64,000 nt of DNA from Aliidiomarina indica (lineage in GTDB: Bacteria > Pseudomonadota > Gammaproteobacteria > Enterobacterales > Alteromonadaceae): the NCBI RefSeq assembly GCF_015354615.1, contig NZ_JACAVQ010000001.1:496001-560000 (forward strand). The letters run 5' to 3'. The notes under the pieces are model-generated. The model did no database searches, was not told the DNA's origin, and worked only from the letters and a program-made list of their open reading frames with translations. The translations under genes were made by a program, and so were the position numbers. Shown piece after piece: positions 8,837 to 16,962 of this stretch (within the stretch, counting starts at the first letter, position 1; the number at the start of each line of letters is the position of its first letter).

Positions 8837-9409
8837 ATGAATAAGTTTACTCGCAATGTACTGACTACCGCGTTTGTTTCTTTATTTGCACTCAGTGGTG
8901 CAACCCTCGCCCATAATCATGGCGGCGACAAAGATAAGGATAAGAGCGATTATTCTAGTTACAGTGACAAGAAAGGCTCAATTGTCGATATTGCATCGGA
9001 AAATAGCCAGTTCAGCACGCTGGTTGCAGCACTTGAAGCAGCTGATTTAGCAGAGATTTTGGGTGGTGATGGTCCCTTTACCGTATTTGCACCGACGGAT
9101 GAGGCATTTGCGGCACTTCCAGAGGGGACTTTAGACTCGCTGCTACAACCTGAAAACCGTGAGCAGTTAGCCTCTATTTTAACCTATCACGTGGTGTCAG
9201 GCGCTGTTTCTAGTGACGACATTGCCGATCAATCGCTCTATGCAGATACGTTGCAAGGTCAGTCGTTAGCAATTGATGCAACAGGGTATGGTGTCCGAAT
9301 TAACGGCAATGCCCGCGTGGTTACCGCCGATATTGAAGCGGACAATGGCGTTATTCATGTCATTGACACTGTCCTTATGCCAACCGAGCGGACTGCATCT
9401 AGTTATTAA
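8837..9409 (+). CDS. secreted fasciclin (FAS1) domain protein
   Basis: The protein has 190 residues from the ATG at 8837, which has a GGAGGA ribosome site 7 bases upstream; an in-frame earlier start lacks one. A signal peptide (about 1-23, ending GATLA) is followed by a short His/Asp/Lys-rich linker (HNHGGDKDKDKS), then one FAS1 domain. The family boxes are clear: GPFTVFAPTDEAFAALP (H1 box) and a C-terminal NGVIHVIDTVLMP (H2 box), with TYHVVSG between. FAS1 proteins mediate adhesion or surface interactions; the exact partner is unknown. The gene is monocistronic, closed by a terminator. Confidence 0.92.
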   Translation: MNKFTRNVLTTAFVSLFALSGATLAHNHGGDKDKDKSDYSSYSDKKGSIVDIASENSQFSTLVAALEAADLAEILGGDGPFTVFAPTDEAFAALPEGTLDSLLQPENREQLASILTYHVVSGAVSSDDIADQSLYADTLQGQSLAIDATGYGVRINGNARVVTADIEADNGVIHVIDTVLMPTERTASSY

Positions 9410-9442
9410 GATTGCTCCGGCTTAGCACAAGCGTAAAGTACG

Positions 9443-9486
9443 AAAAAGCCGGCTCAGTTCACTGATGCCGGCTTTCTGTTTTTTGA
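9443..9486. terminator. bidirectional intrinsic terminator
   Basis: A 9-bp stem AAAGCCGGC / GCCGGCTTT (9445-9453 and 9467-9475) has T-rich tracts on both sides. It lies between the convergent fasciclin gene and the secreted-protein gene ending at 9499, and can serve both. Confidence 0.85.
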
Positions 9487-9498
9487 CAAGCGTTCGAA

Positions 9499-10089
9499 TT
9501 ACTCGGTGTCTTCGTAACCCCAAGGCGTAGGGGGTAGGTCGACTGGGTTAGTCAGGTCAAAATCAACGCGCAGTTCACGTCCCTCGCGGGTTAAGCGATA
9601 GCTGAAGAAATCGTCCGGGTAGATATACATATGCCAGGTATTCCAGATGCTTTGGGGAATCTTACGGCGAATAAAATCTTCCTTTGAATACTGATCGACG
9701 GGAAATGACTGGGCAAATTCCCACCCTGCGTCAACTGTATGCCCACCATACATAGTTCCATCATCATCGCTACCATCCGGGTTTCGATGATCGTGCTTCA
9801 AGCTAATGCCTGAACCGGTTTTGGTTAGAATCCATGTACGCGAGTGATTATCGCCAATGTGAAACGGGATCTGCAGTTCATTTTCCGAGCATTTGCGAAC
9901 ATGCATAACCAACCGGTTTTCTTTAAAGTTCTCAACACCAGTAAAGTTGTCTTCGACCACACGGCCTTCAAACGCTTGTCCGCAATATTGGCGAATGTTA
10001 TCAAAAAATGCATCGTGAGATGGGATGGACACGGTGGCGGCTGACGTCAATAGAGCAGCACTGAGGGTGGTACTTAGCACGCTGAGCAT
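9499..10089 (-). CDS. predicted secreted protein of unknown function
   Basis: This is a 196-residue protein with a signal peptide (about 1-20, MLSVLSTTLSAALLTSAATV). The mature part starts with a stretch containing YCGQAFEGRVV and later HVRKCSENEL, suggesting a Cys-Cys disulfide. Conserved-looking His/Asp-rich segments (IGDNHSRTW, HDHRNPDGSDDDGTMYGG) could bind metal, but this is speculation. The C-terminal part (YIYPDDFFSYRLTREGRELRVDFDL) looks like beta strands. I recall uncharacterised homologues in gammaproteobacteria but no assigned function. It is monocistronic and convergent with the fasciclin gene. Confidence 0.75.
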   Translation of the reverse strand: MLSVLSTTLSAALLTSAATVSIPSHDAFFDNIRQYCGQAFEGRVVEDNFTGVENFKENRLVMHVRKCSENELQIPFHIGDNHSRTWILTKTGSGISLKHDHRNPDGSDDDGTMYGGHTVDAGWEFAQSFPVDQYSKEDFIRRKIPQSIWNTWHMYIYPDDFFSYRLTREGRELRVDFDLTNPVDLPPTPWGYEDTE

Positions 10090-10294
10090 AAAGAGAATCC
10101 TTGATTATTGGTTTTATTTCTGTGAAACAGCATACGAGATTTCCGCGTTGCTCTCAAATCGTACGCCGTTACACTAAAAATAGCGCGCAGGGTTGTTCAC
10201 TAACAGATACAATTGCTAACAAAATAATTACACCCCGGTAATGCAAGTTTGCTATTCTAGGAGCGTTTTATTGGGTTTGAATGGAGTCTGGTTT

Positions 10295-11209
10295 ATGTCG
10301 ACGTTACATGAGTCCGCCACTGCGCGTGGTACAGCACGACATGCGCTGCCTGGCCTTCCTATGATGTTGTTGAAGGCGGTCCCAACCATGATTCGCCGTC
10401 GAGGTCCAGAATCAGAGCCGGAAGATATCGATTTTCATTTCGCAGTCGACGCTATAGAGAATGAGCACTTAGCCCGTTATCACAATGCATTTCAAGGCTT
10501 TAAGAGCGACATTCCGCTAACCTATTTGTATTTAATCGCACAACGCGCTCACCTTGCCGCGATGCTCGATGAGCGTTTCCCGTGGCCAATTTTGGGGATG
10601 GTCCACGTTGCCAATAAAATGACGTTATGTGCGCCAATTCTGAAGGACGTGCCGTTCCAATTACAGGTTCGGATTCAAATGCCAGAACGCGCGGCAACCC
10701 GCAAGCGTGTCCGTCCTATATATGAAGTGAATTTCTATCAAGAGGATGTATTGCGTGCCCAATGCCTAAGCACCTATCAGGTTGGTGCAGGCGAGCCACC
10801 ACCTCGCGGTCGCAAGCGCACCTTACCTGCGCCAGATCTGTCTGATTACAAACATACCGCACTATGGCAAATGAGCAGCGAACTCGGGCGCTCTTACGCC
10901 AATTTGAGCGGTGATTATAATCCGATTCATCTACATCCTTGGTTATCCCGTTGGTTCGGCTTTGAGCGACCCATTATCCATGGCATGTATTCAGTGGCCT
11001 ATGCCCAAGCCGAATTAGAACGGCAATTAGGTGCGGAAGTTAGCACCATGGATATCGCGTTTCGTCGGCCTTTAATTTTGCCTGCGGAAGCTGCATTTCA
11101 TTACCGCTTGAACAGTAATGGCGGTGACCTGATGGTCACAGACGCGCTTGCTCAGCGCGCATACTTAGATGGAACCTTTGTTCTTAACGTTGAGAAGGAA
11201 AAATCATGA
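10295..11209 (+). CDS. MaoC-like double hot-dog hydratase
   Basis: The product has 304 residues from the ATG at 10295, which has GGAG eight bases upstream. It contains two hot-dog halves. The C-terminal half carries the hydratase-2 motif SGDYNPIH with the catalytic Asp207-x4-His212 pair, followed by the RPIIHGMY segment typical of MaoC/enoyl-CoA hydratase 2 folds. The N-terminal half lacks it and is probably structural, as in eukaryotic-type double hot-dog enzymes. It likely acts on acyl-CoA or acyl-ACP thioesters, with unknown chain specificity. Its stop overlaps the nfeD start (ATGA), which is an unexpected partner. Confidence 0.8.
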   Translation: MSTLHESATARGTARHALPGLPMMLLKAVPTMIRRRGPESEPEDIDFHFAVDAIENEHLARYHNAFQGFKSDIPLTYLYLIAQRAHLAAMLDERFPWPILGMVHVANKMTLCAPILKDVPFQLQVRIQMPERAATRKRVRPIYEVNFYQEDVLRAQCLSTYQVGAGEPPPRGRKRTLPAPDLSDYKHTALWQMSSELGRSYANLSGDYNPIHLHPWLSRWFGFERPIIHGMYSVAYAQAELERQLGAEVSTMDIAFRRPLILPAEAAFHYRLNSNGGDLMVTDALAQRAYLDGTFVLNVEKEKS

Positions 11210-11673
11210 CAACAGCCATGTGGTGGATTTTAATAGGGGTAGTTCTGATTATTACCGAACTGCTTGCGACCAGTATTATTGCCGTGTTTTTGGGGCTGGC
11301 GGCTATTATTACCGGGCTTGCATTACATATAGGTCTGATAGAGACAACAACCGCACAATACACCTTGTTTGGTATTGTGAGTATCACCTTGCTTGTTACC
11401 GCACGTGGCAAGTTCAAACGCTGGTTCTCCGGTTTTACCGCAGATAAGGACGGCGAACATGGCACTGTATTTCAAAAAGATCTAGGCGAACGTGTGACTG
11501 TTCAAACAGATTTTGAGCAAGGGGCAGGGCGCGTTGTACTCAATGGGGTTGCATGGGATGCACTTTCCGACGATCCGTTAAAGAAAGGCGATGTGGCTTG
11601 GGTTGTTCGTAATGAAGGCATTCGACTCACAGTAAGCGCGCACCGCCCACAAGTTACACCTAAAACTAAATAG
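11206..11673 (+). CDS. NfeD family membrane protein
   Basis: This 155-residue protein has two or three N-terminal membrane helices (within residues 5-70) and a C-terminal soluble OB-fold domain (about 88-150, with ERVTVQTDFEQGAGRVVLNG). This is the short NfeD form, which normally pairs with a stomatin-like SPFH protein and may modulate its membrane microdomain assembly. The SPFH gene follows 62 bases downstream, as expected. The start overlaps the MaoC-like gene by four bases. Confidence 0.9.
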   Translation: MTTAMWWILIGVVLIITELLATSIIAVFLGLAAIITGLALHIGLIETTTAQYTLFGIVSITLLVTARGKFKRWFSGFTADKDGEHGTVFQKDLGERVTVQTDFEQGAGRVVLNGVAWDALSDDPLKKGDVAWVVRNEGIRLTVSAHRPQVTPKTK

Positions 11674-11735
11674 CACTTAAACAACAAAACAATGAAATTT
11701 TAGAGCGCTAAGCTCTATATGATGAGGAGAACTCC

Positions 11736-12662
11736 GTGGAAGAGATTAACATTGGTACAATTTTATCAATAGGTTTTGCCATTGCCGTTATCATTACCAT
11801 CGTAAAAACGGCACGCATCGTCCCGCAACGATCAAATTTTGTCATCGAACGCTTAGGTAAATACTCCCGCACTCTCGATTCAGGATTTCACATTCTGATC
11901 CCTTTTATCGATAAAGTGTCCTACGTTCACACCTTAAAAGAAGAAGTAATTGACGTTGAGCGCCAAGCCTGTGTTACGAAAGATAACATCCAAGTAGGTA
12001 TCAATGGCGTGCTTTATATTCAGGTAATCGACGCCTATAAAGCCTCTTATGGCATTAACGATTACCGTTATGCTGCGTCGCAACTAGCGCAAACCACGAT
12101 GCGTTCAGTTATTGGACAAACCGACCTCGATAAAACTTTTGAGGAACGTGCTGCCATTAATGAAGAAGTAGTCCGCGCGCTCGATGAGGCTGCATCGCCT
12201 TGGGGTATCAAGGTTCTGCGTTATGAAATTTCTGATATTGAATTACCCGCATCGATTAAAGATGCGCTCGAGCAGCAAATGCGTGCTGAGCGGGAGCGTC
12301 GCGCAGCGATTGCTAAATCAGAAGGTGAGCGTCAGGCGCTGATCAACGTATCTGAAGGTAACCGTCAGGAAGTGATTAACCTTTCAGAAGCAGAGAAACA
12401 GAAGCAAATTAACGAAGCGGAAGGTCGCGCTCAGGAAATCGAGCTAATTGCCTCGGCTACAGCGGAAGGCTTGCGTAAAATTGCCATGGCCATTAATGAA
12501 CCAGGTGGGAAAGAAGCCGTGAATTTGCGGGTTGCTGAACAGTATGTGAAAGAGTTTGGTAACTTAGCAAAAGAAACCAACACCTTAATTCTACCCGCAG
12601 AGCTGAGCAATATCGGTGGTGCTGTTGCTGGTTTAACGGAAGTATTGAAACACTCAAAATAG
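11736..12662 (+). CDS. qmcA: SPFH/stomatin-like protein, QmcA type
   Basis: This 308-residue protein has one N-terminal membrane anchor (about 8-27), then an SPFH domain starting at RIVPQRSNFVIERLGKYSR. A long Ala/Glu/Arg-rich coiled-coil (about 175-250) and a C-terminal conserved segment follow. Bacterial members form oligomeric membrane rafts and can modulate FtsH and other membrane proteases. The ribosome site GAGGAG lies just upstream of the start codon (GTG at 11736). Pairing with nfeD supports the assignment; QmcA and YbbK are the same family. Confidence 0.9.
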   Translation: MEEINIGTILSIGFAIAVIITIVKTARIVPQRSNFVIERLGKYSRTLDSGFHILIPFIDKVSYVHTLKEEVIDVERQACVTKDNIQVGINGVLYIQVIDAYKASYGINDYRYAASQLAQTTMRSVIGQTDLDKTFEERAAINEEVVRALDEAASPWGIKVLRYEISDIELPASIKDALEQQMRAERERRAAIAKSEGERQALINVSEGNRQEVINLSEAEKQKQINEAEGRAQEIELIASATAEGLRKIAMAINEPGGKEAVNLRVAEQYVKEFGNLAKETNTLILPAELSNIGGAVAGLTEVLKHSK

Positions 12663-12720
12663 TGGTTTCTCTGGAAGGGTTGCACCCGTCGAAAAAGCAT
12701 ACCGAATAGGTGCGCACCTT

Positions 12721-12752
12721 AAAAAGCAGCGGTTATTACCGCTGCTTTTTTT
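12721..12752 (+). terminator. intrinsic terminator after the SPFH gene
   Basis: The stem AAAGCAGCGG / CCGCTGCTTT with a short loop is followed by seven or more T. It ends the MaoC-nfeD-qmcA transcription unit. Confidence 0.88.
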
Positions 12753-12862
12753 GTTGAAATTATGTGATAAATAGGTATCTTAGGCTTACTTTTTTGTCAT
12801 CTTTATCGACAATGAAAACTCTTGGCCTTGTTTTGGACAAATGAAAAGAATAGGGGGATAGG

Positions 12863-14302
12863 ATGAACCTACCATTAAAATTCGTAGCTCTTTTTTGCCT
12901 TTTTTGCCTTTTTGGCCTTGGTTTAACCATCACTGCGCAAGCACAGCCAATGAGTAAAGGGCTGCAAGCATACGAGCAGGAAGACTTCCGAACAGCCTAC
13001 GAAATATTTCAATATCGCTTTCGCACCAGAAGTAAGCATGCCGCCTACATGCTCGCGAATATGTATATACGCGGGGAAGGGGTGTCTGCTAACCCAACTG
13101 AGGGTTATGCCTATTTACAGGTCGCTAGTGATCATTCTGAGCATCGCGCGACGGAAATGCTAGAGCTCTGGTTGAATGAAACGGACGATCAAACGATAGA
13201 GCAAGTTCGCCGCCGCGCAGATGAACTCAAGCGACTGATTGAGATTTCACCGAACAAAGCGTTGGATGAGCTCGACTGGCGCTATAATGTTGAGCGCAAT
13301 CCTGATGATCGAACGCGTATTTCAAGGCCATCTGTTTCGTATCCGGTTTTTAGATCTGGCGCGCTCACCTCGTTTCTGACCAGTTTTTTAATTTCACCAG
13401 AGGGCTCAACTTCAGCCATTCGTCATATCGGGTGGTCTATTCGCGACTTTCGTTCAGCTGTTGAGCGTGATATCACAAATTGGAAATACGAACAGGAGGC
13501 CTTGCCAAGCCCCGCACGCGTTTCTTTTTCCTTTATCTCAGGCTTAAGCAAAGACGGAGTTAGGGAATTTAATCGCCGCTTAACTGATCGCTTTCCACGT
13601 GCCCTCATGGGGGATGAAGAGGCGCAATATAGTATGGCAATCTTTATGCAAAACGCGAGACGGACAAATGCCTGGGAAATGGTGTACGTTTCCGACCTTA
13701 ATATCGAAGACCCTAAACCTTATTTCATCCATAATGATGCTTTTGACGAGAAAAGGGATCTCAGCGCGCGCCGCATTCAAGGCGAGATTCCCGACGATTT
13801 GCCGAAGTTTGTTGTGCGCCGCGAAAATAGAGACTCTGTATTTGACCGTTGGCTCGACGCGTCGAAACACGATGAAGATGCCAGCTACCAAACAACGGTA
13901 GAACAAATCATGCCACGGATATACCGGCATTTGCGCAGTCGTCGCTTCGACGATGGTGAATACATAGTGACCTATAACGCGACAGGTAATGTTTTTGAGT
14001 TTCGTAAGCCTCAGTACCAGCCTGCGACATCAACCCATGGCTATTGGGACTGGCAAGCTGCGACCAATGGCTCCTACTTTCATCAGCTGCGTTACGCACT
14101 GAGGAATCCAGCATCGTCTTCTTGGGCTCATTATTTGGTCGAAAAAGGGGATACATTAATGATGTCCCATCGCGGACTCTTCTTAATGCGCTACGGTCAA
14201 GATGACGACACCATTGCGCAAGGGTTGGACTATTTGCAGCGAGCAGCCGAGGCGGGCGAGCCCATGGCCATCGAAGCATTAACGATGATGAATGTGAATT
14301 AA
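12863..14302 (+). CDS. exported Sel1-repeat protein with TonB-C-like core, copy 1
   Basis: This 479-residue protein has a signal peptide (about 1-27, ending AQA). Residues ~30-100 form Sel1/TPR-like helices (QAYEQEDFRTAYEIFQYRF, AAYMLANMYIRGEGV, EGYAYLQVAS). The middle (about 155-235) resembles a TonB C-terminal domain: YP..., ISPEGSTSAI, FRSAVERDITNWKYE, VSFSFISG. The C-terminal end carries one more Sel1-like unit (GLDYLQRAAEAGEPMAIEAL). A second, clearly paralogous gene follows 44 bases later. I know no characterised homologue; a periplasmic scaffold role is a guess. The signal peptide contains a threefold 9-bp repeat (LFC-LFC-LFG). Confidence 0.78.
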   Translation: MNLPLKFVALFCLFCLFGLGLTITAQAQPMSKGLQAYEQEDFRTAYEIFQYRFRTRSKHAAYMLANMYIRGEGVSANPTEGYAYLQVASDHSEHRATEMLELWLNETDDQTIEQVRRRADELKRLIEISPNKALDELDWRYNVERNPDDRTRISRPSVSYPVFRSGALTSFLTSFLISPEGSTSAIRHIGWSIRDFRSAVERDITNWKYEQEALPSPARVSFSFISGLSKDGVREFNRRLTDRFPRALMGDEEAQYSMAIFMQNARRTNAWEMVYVSDLNIEDPKPYFIHNDAFDEKRDLSARRIQGEIPDDLPKFVVRRENRDSVFDRWLDASKHDEDASYQTTVEQIMPRIYRHLRSRRFDDGEYIVTYNATGNVFEFRKPQYQPATSTHGYWDWQAATNGSYFHQLRYALRNPASSSWAHYLVEKGDTLMMSHRGLFLMRYGQDDDTIAQGLDYLQRAAEAGEPMAIEALTMMNVN

Positions 14303-14346
14303 TTAACATATTTATAAGTGTTGGCCTATGCGTCATGGAGGATGGA

Positions 14347-15786
14347 ATGAAGAAAGCCTTTATTTGTTTATCAATAGTGAGTGGTCTTACTTTCTTTGGC
14401 TCAGCAAGTGCTAAAGAACACCTGATGAGCCAAGGACTACAAGCTTATGCAAACGAAGATTATGAGCGCGCATACACCATTTTTGATTACCGTTTTAAAA
14501 CCTCAAGTAAACATGCCGCATTAATGCTCGGTGTTATGTACATCAATGGCGACGGCGTTGGTGTAGATATTGAAAGAGGGTACGCTTATTTACTCATTGC
14601 CGACGAGTGGGGCGATCATAGAGCAAAACAATATCTTGATGCTTGGCGGGAGTCCGTGAATGACGACGTCGTCGCCCAAACCCATCAACGTGCGGAGGGC
14701 TTAAAACAAGAAGTTCGTGTTGTGCTTTATGGCGAAACAAACACTCTTGAACTGCCATATAACATTGATACGGATTGGCCAATCAGAGCGAGGGTCAAGG
14801 AACCCTCCATCCGCTTTCCGCCTAGTGAATTCGGTAAAATCACTACCTTTATAATGAGTTATCTCATTCATCCTGACGGCACAACCTCGGCACACGATTA
14901 TGAAGGGTTTTACAGCAGAGCTTTCGTATCCGCAGTGGAACGAGGAACGCGCGGTTGGCGCTTCGAGGAGAGCGATGGGCCTGATGCGAGAACGATTTCT
15001 TTCGAATTTACAACGGGTATGAGTGAGATAGGCACTGAGCGCTTTAATCAATTAGTCGACGATTATTTTTCACCAGCCATATTGGGTAACGAAATCGCGC
15101 AAACGAGCTTAACGATTATGAAGAGAACTGTTCGTACTCACCAAATGGCTTATGAGTTTATTTTGGATCCGAAATTAAACGAGCAACCCCCTGAGCCTTA
15201 TTACATGGACCATAACGCTCAAAGAGAATACCCGACGTTAAATAGATCACGCTTGAGTTACGATGTTCCAGACGCATTCCCTCGTTTTATCGTTACACGA
15301 GTGAACCGCGACACCACATTTAGCCACTGGTTAGATGAAACGGATAATCTCGATGAAGGACAACAAGCCATGATCGAGACACTACCGGAGCTTATGAGTG
15401 ATATTCAGAGACGAATGCGGAGCAGACGGTTTAGTGATGGTGATTACGTGGTTTCGTTGGATGTTAAGGAAGGAAAGATACGGTTCAAAGAACCCTTGTA
15501 TCATTCAAAGTGGGTAAGCCAAAATTATTGGCGTGTTCAGGCGGCAGCAAATGGTGATCCTTTCCAACAACTCACGTTTGCACTGAGCCGTCCGCTAACA
15601 TCGCCTTGGGCGCAATATTATATTGATCGTGGCGATGGGCGTGTAATGGCCCATAGAGGAATTCTCCTTGTCCGTCATGGCACTGATGAGACAACCAAAG
15701 CCCAAGGTATGGACTATCTGCGCCGGGCCGCGGAGCTCGGAGATGAGATGGCCATTCAAGCACTCACGGCGTTGTCGAACCCATGA
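14347..15786 (+). CDS. exported Sel1-repeat protein with TonB-C-like core, copy 2
   Basis: This is a paralogue of the preceding gene, 479 residues from the ATG at 14347 (GGAGGA six bases upstream; an earlier ATG at 14335 overlaps that ribosome site). A signal peptide (about 1-22) is followed by Sel1-like helices (MSQGLQAYANEDYERAYTIF, GVMYINGDGV), a TonB-C-like middle with LIHPDGTTSA, FVSAVERGTRGWRFEE and ISFEFTTG, and a final Sel1-like unit (GMDYLRRAAELGDEMAIQAL). Order, length and motifs match copy 1 throughout, so this is a tandem duplication that has diverged. No TonB proline-rich spacer or membrane anchor is present, so it is not a functional TonB. Confidence 0.78.
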   Translation: MKKAFICLSIVSGLTFFGSASAKEHLMSQGLQAYANEDYERAYTIFDYRFKTSSKHAALMLGVMYINGDGVGVDIERGYAYLLIADEWGDHRAKQYLDAWRESVNDDVVAQTHQRAEGLKQEVRVVLYGETNTLELPYNIDTDWPIRARVKEPSIRFPPSEFGKITTFIMSYLIHPDGTTSAHDYEGFYSRAFVSAVERGTRGWRFEESDGPDARTISFEFTTGMSEIGTERFNQLVDDYFSPAILGNEIAQTSLTIMKRTVRTHQMAYEFILDPKLNEQPPEPYYMDHNAQREYPTLNRSRLSYDVPDAFPRFIVTRVNRDTTFSHWLDETDNLDEGQQAMIETLPELMSDIQRRMRSRRFSDGDYVVSLDVKEGKIRFKEPLYHSKWVSQNYWRVQAAANGDPFQQLTFALSRPLTSPWAQYYIDRGDGRVMAHRGILLVRHGTDETTKAQGMDYLRRAAELGDEMAIQALTALSNP

Positions 15787-15913
15787 AGAGATGAGGCATT
15801 GCTGTAATAGAGGAATGCCTTTACTTCTATTTCGCTTACTGGCTTTAGCGTTAACCTTTGTTTAGCGTCGCAGGGAAGAGGTCTGATGTAAGCTCAATAT
15901 TGGCAGCGCACTA

Positions 15914-15942
15914 TTGGCATCACACTTAATTTAACATAATAT
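15914..15942 (+). promoter_or_regulatory. candidate sigma-70 promoter in long intergenic gap
   Basis: TTGGCA (15914-15919) and TAATAT (15937-15942) are separated by 17 bases, near consensus for a sigma-70 promoter. The 394-base gap 15787-16180 has no gene. Transcription from here would give a leader of about 230 bases before the glutathione peroxidase gene, with a 7-bp hairpin at 16028-16045 (AAGGGCC / GGCCTTT). I see no known riboswitch in it. Confidence 0.45.
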
Positions 15943-16180
15943 ACATTATGCGAATTAAAGTGCTTATTCGGGACATATAGGCTAGACTTGCTGGTACTCT
16001 CTTATGCTATGCGAGTCTTTGTCGTCTAAGGGCCATGTGGCCTTTACCTATAACGTAAGCCAAAAACGTTAACCATGTGCATAGCAAATTTCGTACGCGC
16101 TTGATCGTCCTAACGGATGCGCTCGTATACCATGAGTCACACCTTTAATGTTTTAACGCTGCTTCAGGAGCACGACCACG

Positions 16181-16822
16181 ATGAACAATTTAATACCACG
16201 GATAGAAGTTATGTTACGGCTCACGGCAGCAGTTTGTTTGTACGCTATTGTTGTTACATTTCCGATGACAGCGACAGCATTAGATGAAACAAACAAGATT
16301 GCCCAGCCACTCACTGTCTCCGACAATGGCTGTTTGAGCATTTTCGATACTGAAATGCGCGCCTTGCACTCCAGCGATTATCATAACTTATGCGAGCTTA
16401 CTCGTGACCGTGTGGTTCTCGTTGTGAATACGGCAAGTCAATGTGGTTTTACTGGGCAATTTGCAGACTTAGAATCTTTGTATCAAGAATATAAAGATTC
16501 GCCCTTCGTCATTCTCGGTTTTCCTTCGGACAGTTTTCGCCAAGAACATCAAGACGAAGCTGATACCGCCGAGGTCTGTTTTCGTAACTTTGGCGTGAAC
16601 TTCCCAATGATGTCGACAACTCATGTGCGTGGCGACACCGCAAATTCGATTCATCAGGCATTAACTGATGTTACCGGCGAAGCACCACGCTGGAACTTCC
16701 ATAAATACCTTATTAACGCAGACGGCACGCGGGTTGAGGGATTTCGTAGTTCAGTATCGCCTCAAGATGATGAATTCAAATCAAAAATTAAAGAAATGAT
16801 CGGCCAGGATTCCAAAAGCTAG
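16181..16822 (+). CDS. exported glutathione peroxidase-like protein
   Basis: This 213-residue thiol peroxidase of the GPx family has an N-terminal hydrophobic segment (about 12-33, ending TATA) that looks like a signal peptide, so it likely acts in the periplasm. The peroxidatic Cys is C88 in NTASQCGFTGQF, and a resolving-Cys candidate is C133 (EVCFRNFGVNFPM). The WNFHK motif (171-175) supplies the Trp and Asn of the catalytic tetrad. The usual FPCNQF motif is FPSDSF here, so the tetrad Gln is Ser118. The enzyme probably uses thioredoxin-like rather than glutathione reductants, as most Cys-type bacterial GPx do; that is inference. Confidence 0.88.
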   Translation: MNNLIPRIEVMLRLTAAVCLYAIVVTFPMTATALDETNKIAQPLTVSDNGCLSIFDTEMRALHSSDYHNLCELTRDRVVLVVNTASQCGFTGQFADLESLYQEYKDSPFVILGFPSDSFRQEHQDEADTAEVCFRNFGVNFPMMSTTHVRGDTANSIHQALTDVTGEAPRWNFHKYLINADGTRVEGFRSSVSPQDDEFKSKIKEMIGQDSKS

Positions 16823-16962
16823 GCCAATATTGGCCAAAAATCAGTGTGTTATTACAGCAAGCCTGACTGCTTTACACTGTTTTTACTGGACGTCCCTTTG
16901 TAAAGGTAAGTCATTTTACCTATATTTCAGGACGTAGTTATCAGCAAAAAGGAACCTAACCT

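Noticed and set aside
12863-15786. Possibility that the paired proteins are TonB energy transducers
   Set aside because: They have a cleavable signal peptide, no Pro-rich spacer and no ExbB/ExbD genes nearby; only the C-terminal-domain-like pattern is shared.
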